From: a marine bacterium B5-7 | GTDB lineage: Bacteria; Pseudomonadota; Gammaproteobacteria; Arenicellales; CAJQKF01 | DNA: 64,000 bases | Reading direction: 5' to 3' | Assembly (NCBI GenBank): GCA_021604525.1 | Contig: BQJD01000010.1 | Location: 58,078-122,077, forward strand | Shown: piece by piece, positions 28,370 to 37,892 of the stretch | How the letters are laid out: each line of letters starts with the position of its first letter | Position numbering within the stretch: position 1 is the first letter of the stretch | The notes under the pieces: model-generated | Seen by the model: only the letters and a program-made list of their open reading frames with translations | Databases searched by the model: none | What the model was told of the DNA's origin: nothing | Made by a program: the position numbers and the translations under genes

Positions 28370-29094
28370 CCATTATCGGCGGCAGTGGCGCCTATGATCT
28401 GTCGATTCTGGATGTTTGCAACAAACGAGTCATCCGTACTCCCTATGGCAGCCCTTCGGATCCGGTGATTACCGGTGTGATGGGTGGTGGGGAAGTGTTA
28501 TTCCTGCCGCGTCACGGATTGAGTCACAAGATTCCACCCCATGCGATTAATTTTCGCGCCAATATCTGGGCCTTGCAGGAATGTAGCGCGACCGAAATTA
28601 TTGCTCTGAATGCTGTTGGCGCTATAAATTCACGATTGGTGCCACCAGATCTGGCGCTCCCTGATCAGGTGCTCGATTACACATGGGGTCGCAAACATAC
28701 CTTCTTTGATGGCAATTCCGGTATCGTTCGGCATATCGACTTTACCAATCCTTACTCAGTGGATCTAAGAGCACGTATCGAGGATGCTGCAACAAGCCTT
28801 GGTCTGGATTGTTTTACAAACTGCATTTATGCCGCGACCCAGGGGCCGCGTCTTGAAAGTGCCGCTGAGATTAATCGACTGGAGCGTGATGGTGCGGATA
28901 TTGTCGGTATGACCGGAATGCCGGAAGCGGCTCTGGCGCGAGAGTTGGGTATTCCCTATGCCTCATTATGCGTTGTTGCCAATATGGCAGCGGGTCGCGG
29001 AGAAGGTGAGATTACTCTCGAGGAGATCGAACGAAACCTTGTCGGTGGAATAGACAACGCGTTTCGTGTCATTGAGAAAAGTGTCACTTTATAA
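28363..29094 (+). CDS. S-methyl-5'-thioinosine phosphorylase (MTAP/PNP family)
   Basis: 243 residues. The phosphate loop AIIGGSGAYDL, FLPRHGLSHKIPPHAINFRAN and ATQGPRLESAAEI are MTAP-family motifs. The base-binding GMTGMPEAALARELG resembles the methylthioinosine-specific subgroup known from Pseudomonas. It would recycle methylthioinosine to hypoxanthine and methylthioribose 1-phosphate. Substrate assignment against methylthioadenosine is likely but not certain. It overlaps manC by seven bases, so a nucleoside salvage gene ends an O-antigen operon. Confidence 0.85.
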   Translation: MLAIIGGSGAYDLSILDVCNKRVIRTPYGSPSDPVITGVMGGGEVLFLPRHGLSHKIPPHAINFRANIWALQECSATEIIALNAVGAINSRLVPPDLALPDQVLDYTWGRKHTFFDGNSGIVRHIDFTNPYSVDLRARIEDAATSLGLDCFTNCIYAATQGPRLESAAEINRLERDGADIVGMTGMPEAALARELGIPYASLCVVANMAAGRGEGEITLEEIERNLVGGIDNAFRVIEKSVTL

Positions 29095-29132
29095 AATTTC
29101 GAAACTGCATATTCACCGCTTTCGTCAGGTTG

Positions 29133-29149
29133 CCATGCCTTTTGCATGG
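29133..29149. terminator. Small hairpin in the convergent gap after the phosphorylase
   Basis: CCATGC (29133-29138) and GCATGG (29144-29149) form a six-pair stem around CTTTT. The 226-base gap 29095-29320 between the convergent O-antigen operon and csiV holds nothing else I can name. There is no T-run after the stem, so the terminator role is tentative. Confidence 0.3.
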
Positions 29150-29320
29150 TGATATTCCACCAAATTCAGATTTCAAATTCAGGTATTTCAATGCGAGTTT
29201 CGCGAAGCATGGAGCGGGATATATCGCCGGTTTGAAGTTGGCAATTCAGGGCCGCTTCGCACTTAAAGATTATCGAGTCGTTACCTGATTGGGAATCGGC
29301 TTGAGAAATCTGCGATACCG

Positions 29321-30037
29321 TTATTCCACCGCGTTTTCGATTGGCCATACACTGATGATCAGGCCGAAATGCGGATTGTCGAGATAGTGGAATTCCTTCA
29401 ATTTCAAACGTCGTTTCTCTTCCAGATACCACGTCGGCGCAATGGCTCTATCTATATTCTCTGTAAGAGCGACATCCGTGGTGGTTACTATCGTAGGGGG
29501 TGTATTGCCCTGAGGTTGCATGGATGTTGCGGGCACCTTACTGGATAACGGATCAACGAATGGCGTATAGCTGGCCAGGACATCCACGTATAGCAACGGA
29601 CTGTGGTAGAAGCGGATGAGACCTTTTAACCCACTGTCATCGCCTAAGTTCAATGTGGAGATATCCACAAAAGGCGCATCGTCAATCGACTCGACTGTTT
29701 GCCGCCAAGTCACGTATTCAAGCAGTGTGTAATCGGCGCTGGCATCCAGTTTCCGAGCGATGTCCACCATATTTCCGCTGCTGGCAGGCATTGCAACAAC
29801 AGCTCCGGTTCGTTCGACGAGTCTCGATAGACGGCGCTCAAACTCAATCGCGCGATCAGTTCCCGCCAATGAGACCTCAGTCGATCGTTGGTTGTTGTTC
29901 AGGAAAACGATTACTTCAAGATCGTAGTCGTTACCAAAAGCATTTGCCTGGAATGCAAAAATTCCCAGTAAAACGGAAAGTGTCCGGATTACGTGACAGA
30001 TTAAGTTCCGGTATGCGGATATGCGCAGTGATTCCAT
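29321..30037 (-). CDS. csiV: CsiV-family periplasmic protein
   Basis: 238 residues with a signal peptide at about 1-35 (FAFQANA, then cleavage near FGNDYDLEV). The mature protein begins YDLEVIVFL and ends with YLEEKRRLKLKEFHYLDNP and HFGLIISVWPI, the pattern of CsiV. CsiV binds peptidoglycan and is needed for growth with certain D-amino acids in Vibrio. It commonly neighbours mfd in gammaproteobacteria, as here. It follows alaC by 17 bases with an AGGA site before the ATG. Confidence 0.8.
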   Translation of the reverse strand: MESLRISAYRNLICHVIRTLSVLLGIFAFQANAFGNDYDLEVIVFLNNNQRSTEVSLAGTDRAIEFERRLSRLVERTGAVVAMPASSGNMVDIARKLDASADYTLLEYVTWRQTVESIDDAPFVDISTLNLGDDSGLKGLIRFYHSPLLYVDVLASYTPFVDPLSSKVPATSMQPQGNTPPTIVTTTDVALTENIDRAIAPTWYLEEKRRLKLKEFHYLDNPHFGLIISVWPIENAVE

Positions 30038-30054
30038 GGATTAACTTTTCCTCT

Positions 30055-31302
30055 TTATACAGCGGCTTCGGGCGTCGTGGATGAGGCGGGATCCGTAACA
30101 TTGGATTTAACGCCATGCTTACGCAGAAAATCGCGAATGCTGCGAATCGCCTGACGCGTGCGCTGCGGGTTCTCGATCAGACTGAAGCGTACATGATCAT
30201 CCCCGTATTCGCCAAAACCGATTCCTGGGGAAACCGCGACATTGGTTTCATTTAATAACAATTTGGCAAATTCAAGTGAACCCATATGCCTGAAAGCTTG
30301 CGGGATTTTTGCCCACACGAACATGGTCGCCTTCGGTCGAGTCACAGTCCAACCGGCCTTTGTCAGACCGTCGCATAATACGTTTCGCCGAGTTTCATAG
30401 GTGCCGACCGTATCGCGAACGCAATTCTGGGGTCCTTCAAGGGCATGAATAGCGGCAACCTGAATCGGTGTAAATGTCCCGTAGTCGAGATACGATTTAA
30501 TTCGTGTTAATGCGTGTACCAGGGTTCGGTTGCCGCACATGAAACCGACTCGCCAGCCAGACATGTTGTAAGTTTTGGATAGCGAATAAAATTCAGCAGC
30601 AATATCCATGGCCCCCGGCGCTGCCAGAATGGATGGCGCCTTGTAGCCATCGAAAGTGATTTCGGCGTAGGCATTATCGTTGATCACCCAGATATTGTGT
30701 TCCCTGCACAGGGCGACCACGTCGCGAAAGAAATCGGCGTCAACGCACTGGGTCGTCGGGTTGGCCGGGAAACTCAAGACAAGGAGTTTGGGTTTTGGCC
30801 AGGTGTCGCGTATGGATCGTTCCAGCTCTGCGAAAAAATCCCGATCGGAACCGATCGGAACATGACGAATATCGGCTCCGGCGATAACGAATCCGTATGG
30901 ATGTATCGGGTAGGAGGGATTGGGTACCAGCACCGCGTCTCCGGGGCCGGTAGTTGCCAGCGCCAGATGCGCCAGACCTTCCTTTGAACCAATTGTTACG
31001 ATGGCCTCATGATCAGGATCGAGATCAAGCTGGTACTTGTTACCATACCAGCGGGTGATGGCGCGCCGCAATCGTGGTATGCCCTTGGACGATGAGTAGC
31101 GATGGGTATCGCCACGATCCACCGTTTCTTTCAATTTATTGACGATATGTTGCGGCGTCGGTTGGTCAGGGTTGCCCATGCCAAAATCGATGATGTCGCG
31201 ACCCTCGGCACGTGCCTTGACCTTTAATTCATTGACGATATTAAAGACGTATGGCGGCAGACGTTTGATTCGATGAAATTCGATCTCGTTTTCCACTTGC
31301 AT
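30055..31302 (-). CDS. alaC: Alanine transaminase (class I aminotransferase, AlaC type)
   Basis: 415-residue PLP-dependent aminotransferase. Visible are [28 protein letters not shown] and the lysine motif [15 protein letters not shown] that carries PLP. Length and the N-terminal [15 protein letters not shown] agree with the AlaC/YfdZ group, which makes alanine from pyruvate and glutamate. It lies between mfd and csiV on the same strand, about 70 bases after mfd, so the three may share a transcript. Confidence 0.88.
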   Translation of the reverse strand: MQVENEIEFHRIKRLPPYVFNIVNELKVKARAEGRDIIDFGMGNPDQPTPQHIVNKLKETVDRGDTHRYSSSKGIPRLRRAITRWYGNKYQLDLDPDHEAIVTIGSKEGLAHLALATTGPGDAVLVPNPSYPIHPYGFVIAGADIRHVPIGSDRDFFAELERSIRDTWPKPKLLVLSFPANPTTQCVDADFFRDVVALCREHNIWVINDNAYAEITFDGYKAPSILAAPGAMDIAAEFYSLSKTYNMSGWRVGFMCGNRTLVHALTRIKSYLDYGTFTPIQVAAIHALEGPQNCVRDTVGTYETRRNVLCDGLTKAGWTVTRPKATMFVWAKIPQAFRHMGSLEFAKLLLNETNVAVSPGIGFGEYGDDHVRFSLIENPQRTRQAIRSIRDFLRKHGVKSNVTDPASSTTPEAAV

Positions 31303-31372
31303 TTTCTGATTCAGGATAAATGATAAATCATGTCATTTCGATAAATGTATCCGGCATATCGAAACCGTACAG

Positions 31373-34300
31373 TCACGCTTGAAGTGCGGTGATTATGCTG
31401 TGACACAGGGTGAGTCGTGAATCAACATCCGGTAGTGAGTCGCGCACATTTAAATTGAAGCCGCCAGTCATTTTGAAAATACCTGGACGGGAATTCAAGA
31501 GCATGATTATCTTTTCCGGCGCGACAGGGCTGTTGTCGCCGAAAGCAAGGGTGCCGCCATTTTCTCCAAGGCTGATTTTCTCGATGCCGAGACGTCCTGC
31601 CCGATGGCTGACTTCAGTGAGATCGAATAAACGATTGGCAAATTCGGGCAGACTGCCAAATCGGTCGACGATCTCTACTTTAAGTTCGTGCAGATCGCTT
31701 CGTTCGGCGGCAGCAATGCGTTTATATAAAACCAGGCGGGTGTGTACATCCGGAATATAGTCATTTGGCAGCAATGCCGCACAGGACAGGTTAACGTCGG
31801 CCGCACGGCTGCTACGCGTGAGTTGATTATCCTCACGACTCTCGCCCCGTGATAGCGCTTCCACTGCACGATTGAGATATTCAGCGAACAGTGTGAATCC
31901 GACTGTATCAATCGTTCCACTCTGGGATTCGCCCAGTAACTCGCCGGCGCCGCGTATTTCAAGATCATGGGATGCAAGCGTAAAACCTGAGCCGAGATCC
32001 TCGAGTGAATCAATTGCATCCAGTCGTTTGCGGGCGTCGGCGGTAATCACGTCAAAGCCCGGAATCAGCATATAGGTGAATGCCTGGTGATGTGACCGGC
32101 CAACCCGGCCGCGAAGCTGGTGAAGCTGAGCCAGGCCAAACTTGTCCGCTCGATTAATGATCATGGTATTGGCGCTGGGTACATCGATGCCGCTTTCAAT
32201 AATTGTGCTGCATAACAGCACGTTAAAGCGTTGATGGTAGAAGTCGCGCATCACACGTTCCAGTTCAAACCCCGACATCTGACCGTGACCCACTTCGATA
32301 CGTGCCTCGGGTACCAGTGCCTTTAATTCTTCGCGCATACGTTCGATGGTTCGAACTTCGTTATGCAGGAAATACACTTGTCCGCCACGATGAATCTCGC
32401 GAATCATGGCTTCACGAATCAAGGCCTTGTTAAACGGCCTGACAAATGTTTTCACAGACAACCGATCAACCGGTGGAGTGGCAATCAGGGATATGCTGCG
32501 AATTCCCGACATGGATAAATTGAGTGTTCGCGGAATCGGCGTGGCGCTTAAAGTAAGGATATCGACTTCGCTGCGAAGCTTCTTTAACTGTTCTTTCTGG
32601 CGTACACCGAAGCGGTGTTCTTCGTCGATGATTAACAGTCCGAGATTCTTGAAGCGTATGTCTTGTTGCAGTAGACGATGCGTGCCGATCACGATATCCG
32701 GGTAACCACCCTCAAGGGATTTCACCAGCGCGTCAATTTCCTTGCGGGATCTGAATCGCGACAAGAGTTCAACTTCGATCGGTAAATCGGCAAAACGATC
32801 CTTGAATGTCTGATAGTGCTGCTGCGCCAAAAGTGTCGTTGGTACCAGAATTGCCACCTGGCACTTGTTATGCACAGCCACGAATGCGGCACGCAAGGCG
32901 ACTTCGGTTTTGCCGAAGCCAACGTCGCCGCACACCAGTCGATCCATGGGTTGGTCCGACTCGAGGTCATTTAATACCTCAGCGATGACCTGTTCCTGAT
33001 CGGGTGTTTCTTCGAAAGGAAAGCGGCTGCAAAAATCCCTGTAGGCGTCCTTTGGGGTTGGCAATTGACGTCCTTCACGGGTCTTTCTGAGTGCTGCCAC
33101 TTCGAGTAACTCAGCAGCGACGTCGTAAGCCTTTTCGCGGGCTTTGCGACGGGCCTTCTCCCATGCGTCGCTACCCAGCTTGTGCAAGGGTGCGCTTTCG
33201 CTGTCGCCACCTAAATATCGGCTAACCCGATCAAGAGACAGGATCGGCACGTACAATTTGTCATTGCCCTGGTATTGAATCAGCAGGAATTCATTCGTTT
33301 TGCCTTCAATACCAAGGGTTGTCAGACCGCTGTAACGTCCGATGCCATGGTTTTCATGCACTACCGGGTCGCCTGGCTTAAGTTCGGCGAGGGATTTGAT
33401 AATGGCTTCCGGATCGCGGTTTCGCGCACTGCGTCGCCGTCGCTGAAATACCCGCTCGCCATACAATTGGGTTTCGGTTATCACGCTTAAACCGGCACCA
33501 GGCAGGTGGGCGCCCCGTTCCAGCGGGGCAATGGTAATGGCAAGATTAATATCACCATGCATCGTGGAGTCGATAAATTCCTGCCAACCGGATACCTGTG
33601 TCGGGATCAGGTCGTTCTCGAGCAATACGGATTCCATGGATTCACGTCGCCCGGCCGTCTCGACTGCCAGCAGCAGGCGCTGCTTGGACTGGTTAATCAA
33701 CTTTAAAAATGCGCTATAAGGCGATGCTGCGCGAGGATCCACCGGCGCGCTCACCGGTGCAGCCGAGCCAAGTGATGTAGATCGTTTTGAATCGCTGCTT
33801 GAAAGACGAATGGCGGGGCGTTCTGCCAGCGCCTGTTCGAAAGTAGCTGCGCTTATGTAGAGCGATTCGGGTGGTAGTACGCGTCGATCGGGATCAAGCG
33901 CACAATTGTCGTATCGGTCGATGACCTCAGCGCTGAAACTTCTGGCTTCGTTATCAATATCGTTGTCGAGGAGCCACAATGTGTCATTCGGGAGGTAGTC
34001 GAAAAAGGAGGCAGTCTGCTCAAAAAACAACGGAAAATAGTATTCGAGACCGGCCACGGCGTTGCCGTTACTGATTTCACTATAGGCGAGTTGTCGTGTC
34101 GGGTCGCCTTCAAAGGTCTTGCGAAAATTCCGTCGAAATGTCTTGATTGCCGCTTCGTCCATGGGGAATTCGCGCGCCGGCAGAAGAGTAATATCCTCAA
34201 GAACTTCTCCAGAACGCTGATCTTCAGGATCGAAACGTCTCAGACTTTCGATCTCGTCATCGAACAGATCAATGCGAATTGGCCAGTGGGCGCCCATGGG

Positions 34301-34906
34301 AAACAGATCAACCAGGCCCCCACGCACGGCATACTCCCCAGGTATGGCTACCTGACTGACGGCATAATAGGCAGATTGCTGCAGGCGTGAGCGAAACTGG
34401 TCTATATCGAGTTGCTGGCCGCGGTGTAATTCGATGCTGTGGCCGAGAACGTAGCCAACTGGCGGCAGGCGTTGCATCAAATTGGCGACGGTGACGAGGA
34501 CTATATGTCCTTCCGTTTTTGGACCGGTTTGTAAGCCACCAGTCAGTAAACCCGATTGCTGACCTTGATGAAGCCATGCCAGCACTCGCAACCGCTCCGA
34601 GGTAATATCCTGGTGCGGTGAAAACAGATCGTAGGGCAGGGTCTCCCAGTCGGGGAAGACGCGCACTGGCGAACTGCTACCACTGCCGTAGAAATTCAGC
34701 TCCTGTTCGAGCAGATGTAATCGTCTGGCGTCACGCGCGACCACTACAAACGGGCCCGAATGACGCTTTGCGGCTTCATTAATGGCGATACTTTCCGCCG
34801 AGCCGTGCAGGTTTGACCAGGCGACGCGTTTCCTGCTGGAATCGGGCAGGGGAGGATTAAATACGGATGGAGAGGACACGTTTGCTGCGGGAACTATTTC
34901 TGGCAC
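31373..34906 (-). CDS. mfd: Transcription-repair coupling factor Mfd
   Basis: DNA translocase that removes RNA polymerase stalled at damage and recruits UvrA. It has the UvrB-like N-terminal region, an RNA-polymerase-interacting part (GDPVVHENHGIGRYSGL), Walker A GDVGFGKTEVALRAAF, the LLIIDEEHRFGVRQKE box, and the later LRGRVGRSHH and GAGELLGESQSG segments. The open frame runs to an ATG at 35020, but the first 38 residues are unlike the family. I prefer a GTG at 34906, giving about 1177 residues; another GTG at 34879 is also possible. The start is uncertain by these amounts. Confidence 0.93.
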   Translation of the reverse strand: MPEIVPAANVSSPSVFNPPLPDSSRKRVAWSNLHGSAESIAINEAAKRHSGPFVVVARDARRLHLLEQELNFYGSGSSSPVRVFPDWETLPYDLFSPHQDITSERLRVLAWLHQGQQSGLLTGGLQTGPKTEGHIVLVTVANLMQRLPPVGYVLGHSIELHRGQQLDIDQFRSRLQQSAYYAVSQVAIPGEYAVRGGLVDLFPMGAHWPIRIDLFDDEIESLRRFDPEDQRSGEVLEDITLLPAREFPMDEAAIKTFRRNFRKTFEGDPTRQLAYSEISNGNAVAGLEYYFPLFFEQTASFFDYLPNDTLWLLDNDIDNEARSFSAEVIDRYDNCALDPDRRVLPPESLYISAATFEQALAERPAIRLSSSDSKRSTSLGSAAPVSAPVDPRAASPYSAFLKLINQSKQRLLLAVETAGRRESMESVLLENDLIPTQVSGWQEFIDSTMHGDINLAITIAPLERGAHLPGAGLSVITETQLYGERVFQRRRRSARNRDPEAIIKSLAELKPGDPVVHENHGIGRYSGLTTLGIEGKTNEFLLIQYQGNDKLYVPILSLDRVSRYLGGDSESAPLHKLGSDAWEKARRKAREKAYDVAAELLEVAALRKTREGRQLPTPKDAYRDFCSRFPFEETPDQEQVIAEVLNDLESDQPMDRLVCGDVGFGKTEVALRAAFVAVHNKCQVAILVPTTLLAQQHYQTFKDRFADLPIEVELLSRFRSRKEIDALVKSLEGGYPDIVIGTHRLLQQDIRFKNLGLLIIDEEHRFGVRQKEQLKKLRSEVDILTLSATPIPRTLNLSMSGIRSISLIATPPVDRLSVKTFVRPFNKALIREAMIREIHRGGQVYFLHNEVRTIERMREELKALVPEARIEVGHGQMSGFELERVMRDFYHQRFNVLLCSTIIESGIDVPSANTMIINRADKFGLAQLHQLRGRVGRSHHQAFTYMLIPGFDVITADARKRLDAIDSLEDLGSGFTLASHDLEIRGAGELLGESQSGTIDTVGFTLFAEYLNRAVEALSRGESREDNQLTRSSRAADVNLSCAALLPNDYIPDVHTRLVLYKRIAAAERSDLHELKVEIVDRFGSLPEFANRLFDLTEVSHRAGRLGIEKISLGENGGTLAFGDNSPVAPEKIIMLLNSRPGIFKMTGGFNLNVRDSLPDVDSRLTLCHSIITALQA

Positions 34907-35088
34907 GAAAAAACCTGATATTTTAACGTTTGCATGTGCCTGAGTACCAGCACCGACTTTGTCGGATTCATTACACAAAAACCGAATTTTTCGTCGACTT
35001 ATTATTGGTCCATCGGTCAAAAGTGTGGCTTTAATCGTTTTATGCGGCGTACCAAAACTACCCTTGTCGTTATATCTGGAGCAAACTA

Positions 35089-35814
35089 TTGAGAATCTGG
35101 GCTTTCATTCCCGCTGGCGGTCGTGGACGGAGAATGGGTGGCGATGTGCCGAAGCAGTATCTGAAAATCCGTGACAAGGAAATGATTTGTCATGTCATTG
35201 ACAGGCTCGGCAGCCATCCGCGTATTCACGGCCTTGTTATCGGGGCGGATATTCATGACGACCAATTTCAGCAATGTGAAGGTAATGTCGTTGCCATATC
35301 CGAAGCAGGTCCGGAACGGGCCATAACGGTATACAACGGTTTGCAGAAGATCATCGATCTCATCAACAACGAAAAACGTGATGTATCCGATATCGTCGAC
35401 AACGATTGGGTCATGGTCCATGACGCCGCCCGGCCATTATTACGTTCCGCTGATATCGATCGCCTCATCGACGCTGCGGCTCGACATCGCGACGGCGCCA
35501 TTTTAGCGATGCCGTTGGTCGATACGATTAAGCGATCCGATTCATCCACATCCATTGTCGAAACCCTTGACCGATCAATCCTGTGGCGTGCCGCCACGCC
35601 ACAGTTATTCCCTTTGCAGCGCCTTTATCATGCGCTTGATGAGACTATCCGAAAAGGTATTACGGTGACTGACGAGGCTAATGCAATGGAACTTGTTGGC
35701 GCACGTCCCGTGTTGGTCGAAGGTGCGAGTGACAATATTAAAGTCACAACACCGGCTGATCTCAAACTGGCCGAGTGGCTACTGACGCAGCAAGTTGAAG
35801 AGGAATTACAATAA
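35089..35814 (+). CDS. ispD: 2-C-methyl-D-erythritol 4-phosphate cytidylyltransferase
   Basis: MEP isoprenoid pathway enzyme of 241 residues. It begins with [19 protein letters not shown], the CTP-binding loop, and contains VHDAARPL, the TIKR segment, [10 protein letters not shown] and [11 protein letters not shown], all IspD landmarks. The start codon is TTG at 35089 with GGAG seven bases upstream. No ATG fits. It is divergent from mfd and overlaps ispF by one base (TAATG). Confidence 0.94.
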   Translation: MRIWAFIPAGGRGRRMGGDVPKQYLKIRDKEMICHVIDRLGSHPRIHGLVIGADIHDDQFQQCEGNVVAISEAGPERAITVYNGLQKIIDLINNEKRDVSDIVDNDWVMVHDAARPLLRSADIDRLIDAAARHRDGAILAMPLVDTIKRSDSSTSIVETLDRSILWRAATPQLFPLQRLYHALDETIRKGITVTDEANAMELVGARPVLVEGASDNIKVTTPADLKLAEWLLTQQVEEELQ

Positions 35815-36287
35815 TGATCAGAATCGGCCATGGATTCGATGTGCATGGCTTCGCTGAAGGCCGACGCCTGGTAATTGGTGGTGTCGATATACCCCATGAT
35901 CGTGGACTTGCCGGTCATTCCGATGCGGATGTTTTATTGCATGCCATTTGTGACGCATTGCTCGGCGCTGCAGCAAAGGGAGATATCGGCCATCTGTTCC
36001 CAGATGATGATGAAACCTGGCGAGGTGCAGATAGTCGTTTGTTGCTCGGTGAAGTCGTTCAGCGTCTGCATACGGACGGTTACACCGTCAGTAACATCGA
36101 TTGCACTATTGTCGCTCAGCTACCTCGAATGGCACCGCATATCGACAGCATGCGTGAGAATATAGCCACTGATTGCAGGGTTGCTACTGAACAGGTAAAT
36201 ATCAAGGCAACCACCACGGAAAGACTTGGCTACACAGGACGTGGTGAAGGTATCGCCGCGCATGCGGTCGTGTTGATAGAGAAGTAG
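35814..36287 (+). CDS. ispF: 2-C-methyl-D-erythritol 2,4-cyclodiphosphate synthase
   Basis: 157 residues, the normal size. It starts [13 protein letters not shown] with the metal-binding DxH, followed by [39 protein letters not shown] and [18 protein letters not shown]. It cyclises the IspE product in the MEP pathway. It is co-translated with ispD, a standard pairing. A short repeat (36292 onward) begins five bases after its stop. Confidence 0.95.
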   Translation: MIRIGHGFDVHGFAEGRRLVIGGVDIPHDRGLAGHSDADVLLHAICDALLGAAAKGDIGHLFPDDDETWRGADSRLLLGEVVQRLHTDGYTVSNIDCTIVAQLPRMAPHIDSMRENIATDCRVATEQVNIKATTTERLGYTGRGEGIAAHAVVLIEK

Positions 36288-36291
36288 AGTT

Positions 36292-36332
36292 TAGAACCTA
36301 TCTCAACATGGCTGCAACCCACCAATATAATG
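36292..36332 (+). repeat. Dispersed post-stop repeat, copy 1
   Basis: The sequence begins TAGAACCTATCTCAA and continues with GGCTGCAACCCACCAATA. It matches a copy at 58761-58801 (minus strand) along about 40 bases and shares its first 15 or so with a copy at 50743. It begins five bases after the ispF stop codon. Confidence 0.7.
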
Positions 36333-36416
36333 CTCAATGTCTGCTCAAAGACCCATGTGCGCATATAAACTGCGCGTTTCCCAGATCGTTCCGATATGAA
36401 TTCAAGGAGATACAAT

Positions 36417-36929
36417 ATGACTAAACCCACTCCCAGACAACAGACACCAGCACTTCAGGTCGATACTTTTGACGGTCGTTGGAATCTCCATGAAATACAA
36501 CCCGACAACTTCTCCCTGATTGTTGTGTATCGGGGTCTGCATTGTCCGGTATGCAAGTCTTCGCTGCGTGATCTTGACCGCAAGCATGATGAGTTTTCCA
36601 AAAGAGGTGTCGAAGTGATTGCCATAAGTGGAGATACGAAAGAGCGCGCACAGCGCTCAGTAGATGAGTGGGGCATCAAGCAGGTTACTGTCGGCTATGG
36701 ACTTACCGAAAGCACAGCTCGTAGTTGGGGATTGTATGTCTCCGAGGGCATCAATGAAAAAGAACCGGCCAGGTTTTTTGAACCCGCCCTGTTTCTGGTG
36801 CGACAGGACGGCACACTTTATGCAGCCTCTATCCAGTCCATGCCATTCGCCCGACCAGCCTTCGACAGTCTTCTTGGCGCCATTGATTTTGTTTTGGATA
36901 AAGATTATCCGGCGCGCGGCGAAGCTTGA
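36417..36929 (+). CDS. Peroxiredoxin-like (AhpC/TSA-type) protein
   Basis: 170 residues of thioredoxin-fold type. The motif VVYRGLHCPVCKSSLRDL holds a CxxC at the peroxidatic position, then GVEVIAISGDTKERAQ and FLVRQDGTLY as in AhpC/TSA-like proteins. It probably reduces peroxides or acts as a thiol oxidoreductase; the substrate is not known. The ATG at 36417 has GGAG seven bases upstream; an in-frame ATG at 36396 lies ahead of that ribosome site. It is a single gene between ispF and a minus-strand block. Confidence 0.8.
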   Translation: MTKPTPRQQTPALQVDTFDGRWNLHEIQPDNFSLIVVYRGLHCPVCKSSLRDLDRKHDEFSKRGVEVIAISGDTKERAQRSVDEWGIKQVTVGYGLTESTARSWGLYVSEGINEKEPARFFEPALFLVRQDGTLYAASIQSMPFARPAFDSLLGAIDFVLDKDYPARGEA

Positions 36930-36997
36930 ACAGGATAGAATCTGGACGAAAGTTACACCTTGATGCAGTAGTGTTATTAACCGGTGTCAATAAATTC

Positions 36998-37441
36998 CTA
37001 TTGAAACGTTAGTTTGCTATCGCAATACAACAGCTTCGCGGGATTACCTGTTTCTCCGACTACAACACATAACTGTTCAAATTCAAGACCCAGCGTGGCA
37101 GCCTGGTCTAAAGTTACACCTGCAACAAAAAGACTTTCTTCTTTCCAGCCATCATGCCCGATTCCGATACCATCAAGAACCAATTCAGAATATCCCACCG
37201 AACGACGCAGTCTGGCTTGAGCAGATCTGTTTTCATCGAGAGATAATTGTCTGGAGTCTGGATTCCATGCGGTGACATAAATCCAGTTGGATTGACCAAC
37301 GCGATGTAAAAAATCTTCCAGGGCAGGAGGCAGTTTTTCACCAATTCGAATGTCACAGGTCTGTCCATCCAACATCACGGTATAACGTGTGCTCATAAAA
37401 ACACGATGAAGATCGCGGTTAATTTCCTTGCCATCCACCAT
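36998..37441 (-). CDS. DUF3293 family protein
   Basis: About 147 residues. The segments TRYTVMLDG, YVTAWNPDSRQLSLDENRSA, GIGHDGWKEESLFV and LGLEFEQLCVVV match the conserved pattern of the DUF3293 family, whose function is unknown. The start could be ATG 37471, 37441 or 37396. I prefer 37441 because the family's conserved helix precedes residue 26 of the longest frame and a GGTGAG lies just upstream. It is the last gene of the cupin/Ior block. Confidence 0.65.
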   Translation of the reverse strand: MVDGKEINRDLHRVFMSTRYTVMLDGQTCDIRIGEKLPPALEDFLHRVGQSNWIYVTAWNPDSRQLSLDENRSAQARLRRSVGYSELVLDGIGIGHDGWKEESLFVAGVTLDQAATLGLEFEQLCVVVGETGNPAKLLYCDSKLTFQ

Positions 37442-37502
37442 GCTCACCCATGGTTCACAGGGTAATATCATCCACGCTTTGTGAGGTCAATTGTCTGCTT
37501 TG

Positions 37503-37892
37503 TTAAGAATGCTCGGTTGAGAATTTTGCCGGTGAAACAATCTCAAGAAGTTCAAGGTCATCGGAATGTCGGACTTCCCGATGTTTGATTCCAGATGGCT
37601 GGAGCACGCAGGAACCTGTGCGCAAGATGTGTTCTCCTTCGCCTTCGTATTCGAAGACTACCCATCCATTGATAACAAAGACAATTTGCAAGTCAAGTTG
37701 ATGAGTGTGCCACTTGGGTTCGGAATGTCTGCCAGGTACCGCACGGATAACATGGGCATCAAACTTTCCTGAAGTGTTTTCGGAGATACCCAGTTTCCGA
37801 TATTCAAAGAAGCTGCGGAGACCGTCTCCCTTGAATGACGAACTGTCAGCATGGGAGATAGTGAAAGCCTGGTTTTTATACAGGGTTGTCAT
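37503..37892 (-). CDS. Small cupin-domain protein
   Basis: 129 residues forming one cupin barrel: WHTHQLDLQIVFVINGWVVFEYEGEGE corresponds to metal motif 1 (two histidines and a distal glutamate) and LQPSGIKHREVRHSDDLELLEI to motif 2. Single-domain cupins serve as dioxygenases, isomerases or ligand binders, so the reaction cannot be named. Its ATG overlaps the iorB stop by four bases, which ties it to the arylpyruvate-oxidation genes upstream. Confidence 0.8.
   Translation of the reverse strand: MTTLYKNQAFTISHADSSSFKGDGLRSFFEYRKLGISENTSGKFDAHVIRAVPGRHSEPKWHTHQLDLQIVFVINGWVVFEYEGEGEHILRTGSCVLQPSGIKHREVRHSDDLELLEIVSPAKFSTEHS

Noticed and set aside
35581..35604. Perfect 10-bp hairpin in ispD
   Set aside because: It falls on the conserved LWRAATPQ motif, so codon constraints can explain it; function as a terminator inside an essential gene is unlikely.
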